From positions 124,001 through 188,000 of the forward strand of contig NZ_FNEX01000004.1 in NCBI RefSeq assembly GCF_900100435.1: DNA of 64,000 bases, in the 5' to 3' direction. This DNA is from Pedobacter sp. ok626. Lineage in GTDB: Bacteria > Bacteroidota > Bacteroidia > Sphingobacteriales > Sphingobacteriaceae. The position numbers and the translations under genes were made by a program. Each line of letters opens with the position of its first letter. The stretch's first letter is position 1. This document shows positions 27,216 through 35,962 of the stretch, piece by piece. The notes beneath the pieces are model-generated. The model did no database searches, had not been told where the DNA came from, and saw only the letters and a list, made by a program, of their open reading frames with translations.

Positions 27216-28433
27216 ATGGAACGGAAATTATTTATAAAAAGAATGGCCATACTGGCTATACTTCCATCGATATTTATTGCTGCCTGCAGCAACGAGAAAA
27301 AGCCGGAAGCAGGAGCTGTAAAGGAAAAACAGCAGACTTTTACTTGCCCAATGCACCCACAAATCATTAAACATGAGATGGGGACTTGTCCGATCTGCGG
27401 GATGGATTTGGTGCCTTTTGAAAAGAACAGCGACGATAAAGCCCTTAAAATAGACGAGAAACGTCAGGCCTTGGCCAATATAACCACGATTGTGATCGGG
27501 GAAAATATCTTGTCGGGTGGTAAGGAGCTTAATGGAAGGTTAACCGTTAATCCAGAGCAAAGTAGCTATATCTCTAGTCGCATTGCAGGTAGGATTGAGC
27601 AATTGTATGTAAGAGAAACGGGTGTGAAAGTGAGCAAGGGGCAACCCTTGTATAAACTTTATTCAGAGCAATTGGCGACTTTGCAACAGGAATATCTGAT
27701 GGCAGTAGCTCAGGAAAAACAATTTCAGGGTGATAAAATAGAACGCCAGATTGTAGCTTCTGCCAAGCAAAAGTTGTTGCTGTATGGACAATCTGAAAGT
27801 CAGGTGCAACAGTTGCTGAAAACGCAGAAGAAAGATCCTTTTGTTGTGTTTTATGCACCAGAAAGTGGTGTAGTAGCCGAATTGTCGGTAACCCAGGGAC
27901 AATATGTAACAGAGGGTAACCCAATATTAAGGTTAGAAGGTTATGGACAATTATGGGTTGAAGCGGATGTTTATCCCGCCGAAGCCGCTAAAATTAAGCA
28001 AGGTCAAAAGGTAAAGGTTGTTGTTGCAGGTTGGGAAGATCAACCGCAGGAAATTACCATTAGTTTTATTACCCCTTCCCTGCAGTCGGGTACTCAACTT
28101 ACACAAATTAGAGGCAGTATTCCCAATCCCGGAAATCAATGGCAACCTGGTTTGCAAGCAAACGTCTTTCTTCCTTCGGGAAATAAAAGTAAGGTGCTGA
28201 CGCTGCCGGTGGATGCCGTGATTAGGGATGGGAAAGGTATGCATGTATGGATTAAAACTGGAAAAGACAGCTTTGAACCTCGATTGGTAAAAACTGGAAC
28301 AGAAAACGATAATCAGGTTGAAATTTCGGAAGGCTTGACAAACGGAGATCAGGTTGTGGTAACTGGCGCGTACCTTTTGTACAGCGAATACATCCTTAAA
28401 AAAGGTAAAAATCCTGTTGAAGGGCTTAAATAG
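27216..28433 (+). CDS. efflux RND adaptor with N-terminal heavy-metal-binding domain
   Basis: A 405-residue lipoprotein (SIFIAAC) with an N-terminal zinc-ribbon-like heavy-metal-binding domain (residues ~40-72) marked by FTCPMHPQI and GTCPICGMDLVP, as found on CusB homologues. The standard adaptor follows: ISSRIAGRIEQLYVRETGVKVSKGQPLY, helical hairpin, VVAELSVTQGQYVTEGNPILRLEG, and a C-terminal membrane-proximal domain. Its job is to link the CusA inner-membrane pump to the TolC channel and probably to load metal. A second adaptor in the same operon is noteworthy: the two may form a hetero-hexamer or serve different metal states. Confidence 0.92.
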   Translation: MERKLFIKRMAILAILPSIFIAACSNEKKPEAGAVKEKQQTFTCPMHPQIIKHEMGTCPICGMDLVPFEKNSDDKALKIDEKRQALANITTIVIGENILSGGKELNGRLTVNPEQSSYISSRIAGRIEQLYVRETGVKVSKGQPLYKLYSEQLATLQQEYLMAVAQEKQFQGDKIERQIVASAKQKLLLYGQSESQVQQLLKTQKKDPFVVFYAPESGVVAELSVTQGQYVTEGNPILRLEGYGQLWVEADVYPAEAAKIKQGQKVKVVVAGWEDQPQEITISFITPSLQSGTQLTQIRGSIPNPGNQWQPGLQANVFLPSGNKSKVLTLPVDAVIRDGKGMHVWIKTGKDSFEPRLVKTGTENDNQVEISEGLTNGDQVVVTGAYLLYSEYILKKGKNPVEGLK

Positions 28434-28466
28434 AAATCTTAAATATTAATCATAAAAAACAGAAAG

Positions 28467-29030
28467 ATGAGAAGAATAACCAGTTTCGTAATTACTATTG
28501 CCGCAGTAACGCTATTTGCTGCATGTGGAAATACACAAAAACCTGCAGAAGCAGATCCACATGCTGGACATAATCATGCTCCGGGTGAAGGTCATGGTGC
28601 AACGGTTGAAAAAACAGTAGCAAGGCTGAGCTTAAAGGACGATAAATTGAATGCTGTTTATCAACATTATATCCATTTGACTGGTGCGCTTGTAAATGGT
28701 GATATGGTTGAGGCGAAAGTTGCAGCGAATGCTATTGAGTTGGGCTCGAAACAACTGAATAATGGTGCTGGATTAACAGCATTAGCTGCTAAGATAGGCG
28801 CTGCTACAGATATCGAAGTGCAAAGAGCTATATTTTCGGATCTAAGCAATGATTTTATTGCCAAGGTAAAAAGCTCTGGTTTAACTTCGGGTGAGCTATA
28901 TGTAGAATATTGCCCAATGGCCCTAAATGATAAAGGTGCATCTTGGTTGAGTAATCAAAAAGACATCAAAAATCCTTATTTCGGAGAGAGTATGCTATCT
29001 TGTGGTGAGGTAAAGGAAACGATTAAATAA
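28467..29030 (+). CDS. DUF3347 lipoprotein (copper-associated)
   Basis: A 187-residue lipoprotein (VTLFAACGN) with a His-rich linker (DPHAGHNHAPGEGHG) and a DUF3347 domain (helical, YQHYIHLTGALVNGDMVEA ... SGELYVEYCPMALNDKGASW). The domain recurs fused to, or next to, CusB adaptors in Bacteroidota. The YCPMA and C-terminal LSCGEV cysteines together with the His-rich stretch suggest metal handling in the periplasm. It is the last gene of the copper operon (33 nt after the adaptor). Confidence 0.88.
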   Translation: MRRITSFVITIAAVTLFAACGNTQKPAEADPHAGHNHAPGEGHGATVEKTVARLSLKDDKLNAVYQHYIHLTGALVNGDMVEAKVAANAIELGSKQLNNGAGLTALAAKIGAATDIEVQRAIFSDLSNDFIAKVKSSGLTSGELYVEYCPMALNDKGASWLSNQKDIKNPYFGESMLSCGEVKETIK

Positions 29031-29092
29031 TTTTTTTGACTATATGCTTCATGGGGATATTTAGTATCTTTAGATAAACACTAATTATACCT

Positions 29093-29527
29093 ATGAAGCA
29101 TTTAACATTTATATTGCTATTTACAGCAATTTCCTTAGTGGGCTTAGCCCAGACCAAAGATGCCGTTGTCGGAACATGGACGAACTCGTTAGGTGAGGCA
29201 CATATCGATATCATCAAAAAAGGTGATAAATATTTCGGTAAGATTGTTTGGCTAAGAGACCCTAAAACTGAAAAGGGGGAGATTAAAACAGACGTAAAAA
29301 ATCCAGAAGAGAGTCTAAGATCTAAGCCTGTTCTTGGTTTGGAAATTTTAAAGAACTTTATTTTTGAAGATGGAAAATGGACCGGTGGTACCATTTATGA
29401 TCCAAAATCGGGTAAGACCTATAAGTGTAACATGGTCTTGAAAGGTAATGATGAGTTACACATGAGAGGTTATATTGGCTTCTCATTGATTGGTAGAACG
29501 GAAATCTGGAAAAGAATAAAAAAATAG
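29093..29527 (+). CDS. DUF2147 domain protein
   Basis: A 144-residue exported protein (signal peptide ...AISLVGLAQ) with a complete DUF2147 domain: VVGTWTNSLGEAHIDIIKKG, YFGKIVWLRDP, GLEILKNFIFEDGKWTGG, TIYDPKSGKTYKCNM and LHMRGYIGFSLIGRTEIWKR. It is a lipocalin-like small beta barrel in the periplasm; the biological role is unknown. It lies 62 nt downstream of the DUF3347 gene and ends 0 nt before the next gene, so the two that follow form an operon. Confidence 0.9.
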   Translation: MKHLTFILLFTAISLVGLAQTKDAVVGTWTNSLGEAHIDIIKKGDKYFGKIVWLRDPKTEKGEIKTDVKNPEESLRSKPVLGLEILKNFIFEDGKWTGGTIYDPKSGKTYKCNMVLKGNDELHMRGYIGFSLIGRTEIWKRIKK

Positions 29528-30544
29528 ATGAAATCTCTAATTTACTGGCTGGCTTTTTTACCGTTTATAAGTTTTGCACAAACTTATAAACTGATACCCT
29601 TAACAACAGGTACGAATACGAGCATAAGAGGAATGTCTGCTGTTTCGGGAGATGTGGCTTGGGTAAGTGGAAGTAATGGGTATATCGGTAAAACTATTGA
29701 TGGGGGTAAAACCTGGCATTGGACACAGCCTGCCGGATACGAAAAATTGGATTTCAGAGATATTGAGGCTTTTGATGAACAGAAAGCTATTGTTGTAAAT
29801 GCTGGTTCGCCAGCCTATGTTTTGTTGACCATTGATGGGGGTAAAACATGGACGGAACGTTATAAAAACCTGGATTCGGCCATATTTTTAGATGGAATGG
29901 ATTTTTGGGATGCAAAAAATGGGATCATCTTTGGTGATCCCATTTTACATAAAATGCAACTGCTACGGACAAAGGATGGTGGACAGAGCTGGAATGATAT
30001 TTCGGCTAATCTGACATTTGATATGACTGTAGGTGAAGCTGGATTTGCTGCCAGTGGCACAACGATCAAGACCTTGCCGGGTGGCAGAACCTGGATTGCT
30101 ACCGGTGGTGCGGTGGCTAATATTTATTTTTCCGATAACTATGCTTATACCTGGAAACGATTCTCCTGCCCAATTGTTCAGGGTGAATCTAGTGCCGGAA
30201 CTTTTTCAATGGCATTTTATAACAAAAACAAAGGTATAGTAGTTGGAGGGAATTATCTGAAGGATAAGGAGAACTCCAATAATGTTTTACTGACCACGGA
30301 TGGTGGGAAGACCTGGAAAAAGCCGATTACACCTGTTAGTGGTTACCGCTCTGGTGTAGCTTATCTAACGGCTAAAGTTTTACTGGCAATAGGCAGTTCT
30401 GGGACTGATATTTCGCAGGATGGCGGATTGAAATGGTACAATATTTCTGATCTGGGCTTTAATGTGGTGCAAAAATCTAAAAAAGGCAATTTGGTATTGT
30501 TAGCCGGCAATAAGGGCTACATCTATAAAGTCCTTTCTCAGTAG
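29528..30544 (+). CDS. exported BNR/Ycf48-like beta-propeller protein
   Basis: A 338-residue protein with a signal peptide (...LPFISFAQ) and repeated BNR/Asp-box motifs (TIDGGKTWHW, TIDGGKTWTE, TKDGGQSWND, TTDGGKTWKK, QDGGLKWYN), so a seven-bladed propeller like Ycf48/HCF136 or sialidase-type folds. Bacteroidota versions are often called oxidoreductases or glycosyl hydrolases, but no catalytic residues can be assigned. Starting directly after the DUF2147 stop codon, it is translationally coupled to it. It is followed by the GC-rich short repeats at 30679-30722. Confidence 0.8.
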   Translation: MKSLIYWLAFLPFISFAQTYKLIPLTTGTNTSIRGMSAVSGDVAWVSGSNGYIGKTIDGGKTWHWTQPAGYEKLDFRDIEAFDEQKAIVVNAGSPAYVLLTIDGGKTWTERYKNLDSAIFLDGMDFWDAKNGIIFGDPILHKMQLLRTKDGGQSWNDISANLTFDMTVGEAGFAASGTTIKTLPGGRTWIATGGAVANIYFSDNYAYTWKRFSCPIVQGESSAGTFSMAFYNKNKGIVVGGNYLKDKENSNNVLLTTDGGKTWKKPITPVSGYRSGVAYLTAKVLLAIGSSGTDISQDGGLKWYNISDLGFNVVQKSKKGNLVLLAGNKGYIYKVLSQ

Positions 30545-30678
30545 TTTAAATCAAATTTCTCGTGATTAAGGCAACCTGGATTTTATCGGGGTTAGGATAG
30601 CATTTGCTCAATCGGCCGCTAATAACCGGGTGTTAACCAGAAGTTAAACGGACACTACTCGGACAAACCCGCGTAGTA

Positions 30679-30722
30679 TCCGGGTAATCTCCGGTTAATG
30701 TCCGGGTAATGTCCGGGTAAAT
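30679..30722. repeat. four 11-bp tandem repeats (TCCGGGTAATG-like) in a gene-free stretch
   Basis: Units TCCGGGTAATC, TCCGGTTAATG, TCCGGGTAATG and TCCGGGTAAAT follow each other without gaps. Degenerate relatives (AACCGGGTG, GGTGTTAACC) precede them from about 30627. The block is clearly more GC-rich than its surroundings. It lies in the 305-bp gap between the propeller gene and the convergent VOC gene (30545-30849), where nothing else was recognised. Confidence 0.75.
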
Positions 30723-30849
30723 AGGGGTAGGAGCAAGGTGGCTGTTCGGTATTGGACTATTACTATTTGTTACTTTAATTAATCTTTTTGTCGATTTATT
30801 TCTTATTTGTTTGTTTTTTATTGTCGATTAACGATATCTGAATTTCCAT

Positions 30850-31239
30850 TTATTTCATCGAAAACAGTCCGAAATGATTTCCTTCTGAATCCATACATAC
30901 AGAGATAAATCCATACTCGCCAATAGAGAATTTTGACTTGTTAACCATTCCGCCTGCATTGGCTATGCGGCTTTCTTCGACACTACAATCTTCACATGGG
31001 AAATAAACCATAGTATTGACACACGCACCATCACCTTCTTTTGTTCCTGCCATCTCAATTAAGGCACCTGATACGCCTTGGTTTTCTGGGGCAGAGAAAA
31101 ATGCCATTTTCATATTTGCAGATTCACTTGGATCAGCCATGTCTCTAAATTTAGTTCCTAAAACAGTACTATAAAATTTTTTCGCTCTTTCCATGTCCTT
31201 AACATAGATTTCAAACCAGCAGATTACATTTTGATTCAT
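30850..31239 (-). CDS. VOC family protein (lactoylglutathione-lyase-related)
   Basis: A 129-residue VOC-fold protein. It has the characteristic opening CWFEIYVKDMERAKKFYSTVLG and the closing SVCMDSEGNHFGLFSMK, in which E/H residues sit at usual metal positions. It belongs to the broad group annotated as predicted enzymes related to lactoylglutathione lyase; the substrate is unknown. Single gene, convergent with the propeller gene and divergent from the next VOC gene, so two unrelated VOC proteins share this promoter region. Confidence 0.85.
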   Translation of the reverse strand: MNQNVICWFEIYVKDMERAKKFYSTVLGTKFRDMADPSESANMKMAFFSAPENQGVSGALIEMAGTKEGDGACVNTMVYFPCEDCSVEESRIANAGGMVNKSKFSIGEYGFISVCMDSEGNHFGLFSMK

Positions 31240-31343
31240 GTTCTTAATATTTAGAATGTTATATGATTATAAATTTACCTGAAATAACCAGAAATATGCG
31301 TCGGTAATTACGGCATATTCAAGGTGCATATGCGACAAATATG

Positions 31344-31351
31344 TAATTTTG
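31344..31351 (+). promoter_or_regulatory. -7 element TAATTTTG, 4 nt before an ATG
   Basis: An exact TAnnTTTG match separated from the ATG at 31356 by only four bases. This predicts transcription starting at or next to the start codon (leaderless mRNA). Confidence 0.5.
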
Positions 31352-31355
31352 TGCC

Positions 31356-31739
31356 ATGATAAATAAGGTTCACCACATCGCTATCATTTGTAGCGATTAT
31401 GAAGTCTCGAAGGCTTTTTATACTGAAGTTTTAGGGTTTACCATAATAAGAGAGGTTTATAGAGCTGAAAGGCAATCGTATAAACTGGATTTGGCGGTGA
31501 ACGGGATTTATGTAATAGAGCTTTTTTCTTTTCCTGAGCCTGTGAAGAGGCCATCTCGACCGGAAGCAGCAGGTTTAAGACATCTGGCTTTTGAAGTAGA
31601 TGATCTGGAGCTTGTAATTGCGAGGGTGGAGCGTAAAGGGGTGGAGGCAGAGCCTATCAGAATTGATGAGTTTACGGGTAAGCGCTTTACTTTTATTGCT
31701 GATCCAGATCAACTGCCGATAGAGTTTTATGAAAAATAA
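31356..31739 (+). CDS. YaeR/SMU1112c-type glyoxalase I-like metalloprotein
   Basis: A 127-residue VOC metalloprotein of the YaeR (gloA2) type. It starts INKVHHIAIICSDYEVSKAFYTEVLGF and has LRHLAFEVDDLE and FTFIADPDQLPIEFYE. The metal ligands His (in VHHIAI), His (in LRHLAF) and Glu (IEFYE) are present. It is probably a small metal-dependent lyase or isomerase of unknown substrate. Monocistronic, with a strong terminator directly behind the stop and a -7 element directly in front of the start. Confidence 0.9.
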   Translation: MINKVHHIAIICSDYEVSKAFYTEVLGFTIIREVYRAERQSYKLDLAVNGIYVIELFSFPEPVKRPSRPEAAGLRHLAFEVDDLELVIARVERKGVEAEPIRIDEFTGKRFTFIADPDQLPIEFYEK

Positions 31740-31768
31740 AAAAGCCAGGTCATCCAACCTGGCTTTTT
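31738..31768 (+). terminator. intrinsic terminator
   Basis: A perfect 12-bp stem (AAAAAGCCAGGT at 31738-31749 or so, complement ending in TTTTT) with a 6-nt loop, directly after the YaeR-like gene. It would also act for the minus-strand tRNA-Cys transcript. Confidence 0.9.
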
Positions 31769-31823
31769 AAACAAAACTTAGATCTAACCAAACATCTAAA
31801 TGCAGTCAATATAGAAATTGTAC

Positions 31824-31897
31824 TGGACGTCAAGGGCGGATTCGAACCGCCGTCAAAGGTTTTGCAGACCCTTACCTAACCACTCGGCCACATGACT
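31824..31897 (-). tRNA. tRNA-Cys (GCA)
   Basis: A 74-nt minus-strand tRNA with encoded CCA. The anticodon loop CTGCAAA gives GCA (Cys). The T arm GGCGG-TTCGAAT-CCGCC and anticodon stem are well formed, and the D arm is normal. The acceptor stem (AGTCATG against CTTGACG) has two non-pairs, A1 with G72 and T6 with T67, which is unusual for a functional tRNA. It is a single-gene locus in reverse orientation to its neighbours. Confidence 0.9.
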
Positions 31898-32199
31898 ATA
31901 TGTTCATCGTTTAAGCGATTACTAATGCAAATATATATAAAGTCTATAAATTTACTAGACTTTATTCTAATGAATTTAAGATTATGTTTTAAGTGGTTGA
32001 AAATCAGGTTATTTATTTTTATTTAATGTCTTGTTATAAGCTGGGTAGCATGTGCTGAAGACTTTTTGATGTCGTGATTGCCCCCTTTAATTGTCGTGTT
32101 GTGCCAGTAAAGGTCTTAAGCGTAATACTTAATTTTATGTACATAAATTGGTTAAACAAACAGATGTGGATTCATGTTAACCATTAAAATCATAAAATT
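31898..32199. other. 302-bp gene-free region
   Basis: AT-rich sequence between tRNA-Cys (transcribed leftward) and the DinB-like gene. It should hold both promoters, but I see no exact TAnnTTTG element, repeat or hairpin of note. Confidence 0.4.
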
Positions 32200-32718
32200 A
32201 TGGAAACTAAAGAAGCGAGTCTTAAGGACACTAAAACAGCGAGTACAAGAACTGAAGGATTGCTTACCTTATTTGATATGCAAACTACCTTTTTTAATCG
32301 GGCAATAGATGGGATTACAGCGGAGGACATGCATAACCGTTTAAATACTAAAGCAAATCATATGGCCTGGCTTACAGGATCGTTGGTGCAACAGCGCTAC
32401 TGGATGACTACAGAAACACATCCAGGGCTTAAACAAAAGGGGGAGGAACTGTTTAAAGATTATAAGGGAATTCAGGATGATGCTACGTATCCTACGAATT
32501 CGGAATACATTAGTGATTGGGAAAAATTTACACCAATTGCCCGGGAGGCCCTGGTAAGCATTTCGGATGAAAAACTGGATAGTGAGATGGATATGGGTGG
32601 GATGAAAATGACCTATTATGAGATGATTTCTTTTACGATATATAGGGAGGCCAGTATTATTGGGCAGCTTGCTTTATGGCGTAGGTTGTTAGGCTATCCG
32701 GCATTGAAGTACGATTAA
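32200..32718 (+). CDS. DinB family protein
   Basis: A 172-residue helical protein of the DinB/YfiT-like superfamily (four-helix bundle). Seen are an N-terminal helix pair (LLTLFDMQTTFFNRAIDGI), KANHMAWLTGSLVQQRYWM where a metal-binding His normally sits, and a C-terminal YREASIIGQLALWRRLLGYP. This superfamily comprises thiol-dependent S-transferases and proteins of unknown function. The first metal His is plausible (NHMAW), but the later HxxxH pair is not seen (YREASIIGQ instead), so metal binding is doubtful. Single gene. Confidence 0.75.
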   Translation: METKEASLKDTKTASTRTEGLLTLFDMQTTFFNRAIDGITAEDMHNRLNTKANHMAWLTGSLVQQRYWMTTETHPGLKQKGEELFKDYKGIQDDATYPTNSEYISDWEKFTPIAREALVSISDEKLDSEMDMGGMKMTYYEMISFTIYREASIIGQLALWRRLLGYPALKYD

Positions 32719-32813
32719 TAATGCCTTTTATAAATTGTAAATCTGCCTTAATTTAACTATGGTAATTATGCCATAGTTAAATTAAGTAGCAGTCGTTTAG
32801 TTAAATAAAAAAT

Positions 32814-32821
32814 TATCTTTG
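32814..32821 (+). promoter_or_regulatory. -7 element TATCTTTG upstream of the AsmA-like gene
   Basis: An exact TAnnTTTG match 33 nt before the TTG start at 32855. Confidence 0.5.
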
Positions 32822-32854
32822 TAGCTGCTGCAAGGATTTAAATTTTTTATAAAA

Positions 32855-35800
32855 TTGAAAAGAGTTTTAAAAATTACAGGAATAGCTTTCGCTACGGTAT
32901 TCCTACTGTTATTCGTTGGTCCATATTTGTTTCCAGAGACCATTTCTAAAGAAATACAAAAAGCTATTAATAAAAATATAAAGGGTGAGGTAAAGTTTGA
33001 AAGTACTAGTCTTTCTTTTTTTAAGCATTTTCCATCTTTAACCCTTAGCCTAAATGAGTTTATGCTTAAAGGAGCGGCTCCGTTTGAGCAGGATACATTG
33101 CTATATAGTAAAGAACTGTCTTTTGGTGTTAATTTGAGTACGATATTCTCGTCGCAGATCAAGATCGACAAGGTGTTTTTAAATGAGTCCGTTATTAATA
33201 TTAAGGTGGATGAAAAGGGAAATGCGAATTATAATGTTTATGAAAGTAGCGATACAACAACGGCTGTAAAGCAGGATACTGCCGCTACAGCTATAAAAAT
33301 TGAAAGTATATATATCAATAAAAGTAAGCTTACTTATCAGGATCAATCTGTACCGATGTTGATAAGTGCTAGCGGATTAAACTATTCTGGAAAGGGCGAT
33401 TTGAGTAAAGCTATTTTTGATCTGACCAGTAATGCCAAAATCGAGGCACTGGATGTTTATTATAACAATGAGCCTTATTTGCTGAATAAAAAAATAAATG
33501 CCCGATTGGTAACTAAGATCAATACCAACTCCTTAGATTTAATGTTCAATGAAAATGATTTGCAGATTAATTCACTGCCAATTCATTTTGTGGGCAAGTT
33601 TTCTTTTATAGAGGGTGGCTATGACATAAATTTTAGGACAAAAGCTAAAGAAACTGATTTGCATAATATTTTTTCGGCCATGCCACCAGCTATTGCCGAG
33701 CGTATGGAACGGACAAATATGAAGGGCTATGCTGAGATAAAAGCTTCCTTAATAGGTAAATATTTGGCAGGTAAGAATATCATGCCTACGCTATCATTTA
33801 ATTTAAAAATACGTGAGGGAGAGATTTCTAATCCAAAGGTACCTGAGCCTATAAGTAAGTTGTATTTAAACCTTCAAACCAAGTTACCATCATTAAATCC
33901 TGACAGTTTGTATGTCAATATGGATAGTCTTTATTTTAATATAGGGAAGGATTATGTTGGAGCTATGGTAAATTTAAGAGGTTTAGTTACGCCGGAAGTA
34001 TACATGCAAAGTCGTGCAAATATAGATTTAGAGAAGTGGGCAAAGATTTTTGAAATAGATCAGCTTAAGGGCCGATTCGCAATGGATTTTCATGCGGAAG
34101 GAACTTATACAAAAAAGGTAGTACGCAGCGGACTTAGGAAAGTAGATACGGTAATCGCGACGATCCCTAAATTTAAACTGGTAAGCTCGTTAAAAGACGG
34201 TTACTTTAAACATCACGCGGTAGCGTCGCCAATAGATAAGATCAATTTTAACATCAATGGTACAAATCCGGATGGTGATTATAAACATACTGAGCTTGAA
34301 TTGACAGATCTGAATATCCAGGCTTTATCTAATTATATCCGAGGCTTTGCGAAGTTGCGGACTTCGGGTAAAACTCCAATTGATGTAGAATTAAATGGTT
34401 TGTTGAACTTTGCTGAAATCAAGGATTTTTATCCATTAAAAGATTTGGAACTGAGTGGTAAGTTAAATCTGAATGTGAAGAGCAAGGGGGGATATAACAA
34501 AGCTAAAAAACAATTCCCTGTTACTGAAGCTGCAATTTTATTGAATAATGGCCGAATTAAAACGGCCCATTTTGATCAGGCACTAGAACAGATTTCTGTT
34601 GATGGGGTACTAACAAATAGAGATGGCACGCTAAAGAGCACGATAATGAACATTAAACCCGTCTCTTTTCAAATGGGCGGTCAACCATTTGAGTTGAAGG
34701 CTGCGGTACAAAATCTGGAAAATGTGAAGTATAAGATTACTTCGAAAGGGAGTATTGATATTGGTAAAATGTATCGTTTGTTTGCTATAAAGGGTTACGA
34801 TGTAAAAGGATCGATTTTTACTGATGTATCTTTTAGTGGCTTGCAGAGTGATGCTATGGCCGGTAGATATAATAAGTTAGACAATAGGGGGAAAGTGACT
34901 GTTAAGGAAATGACTTTGAACTCGGATCTGTTTCCGAAGTCGTTCCTGGTAAATAAGGGCGTATTTTCGTTTAACCAGGACAAGATGAAGTTTGAACACT
35001 TTAAAGGAAGTTATGGTAAGTCTGATTTTAGTATGGAAGGCTTTCTGGGCAATGTAGTTAACTATGTGCTTGCGGATAAGGCTAAGTTGACGGGTAATTT
35101 TAACCTGAAAAGCGGAAAGTTATTTGTTGACGAGTTGATGGCCTATAATGATGGAGGCAGTACTGCAGCGAAAGGAAGTAAGGCTGCAACAACGGGAGTG
35201 GTCATCATTCCTGATAATTTAAATGTATCGGTAACCGCCAATGCTGGTTCGGTTTATTACAACGGATTAGATATAAAAAATGCTAAGGGCAATCTGGTAT
35301 TAAATAATGGCACATTGAACCTAAATCAGGCCGCGTTTAATTTAGTTGGTGCTGCGGTAACTATGGATGCTAAGTACAAAAGCTTAACACCAGTATCAGC
35401 CACTTTTGATTATCGTGTGCTTGCAAAGGAGTTTGACATTGCAAAGGCGTATAAAGAAATTAAATTGTTTAGAGATTTAGCGACTTCAGCTTCAAAGGTT
35501 AAAGGCGTTGTTGGATTGGATTATCAATTATCCGGTAAGTTAGATGGCAATATGATGCCCGTATATCCATCTTTAAAGGGACAGGGGGTACTTTCTGTTA
35601 AAAAAGTAAGTCTGATGGGCTTTAAGTTTATGAATGCCGTAAGTAAGGCTACTAATAGAGATAGCTTAAGTAACCAGGATGTATCGGAGGTGCAGATCAA
35701 AAGTACTATAGCAAAGAATATCATTAATATCGAAAGGTTTAAAATGCGTGTTGCTGGCTTCAGACCTCGTTTTGAAGGTCAGGTGAGTTTTGATGGTCGT

Positions 35801-35941
35801 TTAAATATGAGTGGTAGACTAGGATTGCCACCATTTGGCTTGTTTGGTATTCCTTTGAGCATTACTGGAACGCAGGAGAAACCTAAGGTGGCATTAAAGC
35901 GTAACAAAGAAGGTAAACTGGAAGAGACAGCAGCGGAGTAA
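32855..35941 (+). CDS. AsmA-like family protein
   Basis: A 1028-residue protein anchored by one N-terminal TM helix (ITGIAFATVFLLLFVGPYLF) with a very long periplasmic beta-rich part, ending in an AsmA-like C-terminal region (FDYRVLAKEFDIAKAYKEI, LDYQLSGKLDGNMMPVYPSLKGQGVL, LGLPPFGLFGIPLSITGTQEKPKV). AsmA/TamB-type proteins are thought to bridge the periplasm and help lipid transport or outer-membrane homeostasis. The start is a TTG: no ATG precedes the TM helix and the upstream -7 element fits. recX follows after 21 nt, probably in the same transcript. Confidence 0.88.
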   Translation: MKRVLKITGIAFATVFLLLFVGPYLFPETISKEIQKAINKNIKGEVKFESTSLSFFKHFPSLTLSLNEFMLKGAAPFEQDTLLYSKELSFGVNLSTIFSSQIKIDKVFLNESVINIKVDEKGNANYNVYESSDTTTAVKQDTAATAIKIESIYINKSKLTYQDQSVPMLISASGLNYSGKGDLSKAIFDLTSNAKIEALDVYYNNEPYLLNKKINARLVTKINTNSLDLMFNENDLQINSLPIHFVGKFSFIEGGYDINFRTKAKETDLHNIFSAMPPAIAERMERTNMKGYAEIKASLIGKYLAGKNIMPTLSFNLKIREGEISNPKVPEPISKLYLNLQTKLPSLNPDSLYVNMDSLYFNIGKDYVGAMVNLRGLVTPEVYMQSRANIDLEKWAKIFEIDQLKGRFAMDFHAEGTYTKKVVRSGLRKVDTVIATIPKFKLVSSLKDGYFKHHAVASPIDKINFNINGTNPDGDYKHTELELTDLNIQALSNYIRGFAKLRTSGKTPIDVELNGLLNFAEIKDFYPLKDLELSGKLNLNVKSKGGYNKAKKQFPVTEAAILLNNGRIKTAHFDQALEQISVDGVLTNRDGTLKSTIMNIKPVSFQMGGQPFELKAAVQNLENVKYKITSKGSIDIGKMYRLFAIKGYDVKGSIFTDVSFSGLQSDAMAGRYNKLDNRGKVTVKEMTLNSDLFPKSFLVNKGVFSFNQDKMKFEHFKGSYGKSDFSMEGFLGNVVNYVLADKAKLTGNFNLKSGKLFVDELMAYNDGGSTAAKGSKAATTGVVIIPDNLNVSVTANAGSVYYNGLDIKNAKGNLVLNNGTLNLNQAAFNLVGAAVTMDAKYKSLTPVSATFDYRVLAKEFDIAKAYKEIKLFRDLATSASKVKGVVGLDYQLSGKLDGNMMPVYPSLKGQGVLSVKKVSLMGFKFMNAVSKATNRDSLSNQDVSEVQIKSTIAKNIINIERFKMRVAGFRPRFEGQVSFDGRLNMSGRLGLPPFGLFGIPLSITGTQEKPKVALKRNKEGKLEETAAE

Positions 35942-35962
35942 TTTTTAGCATTTCTGAAAAGC

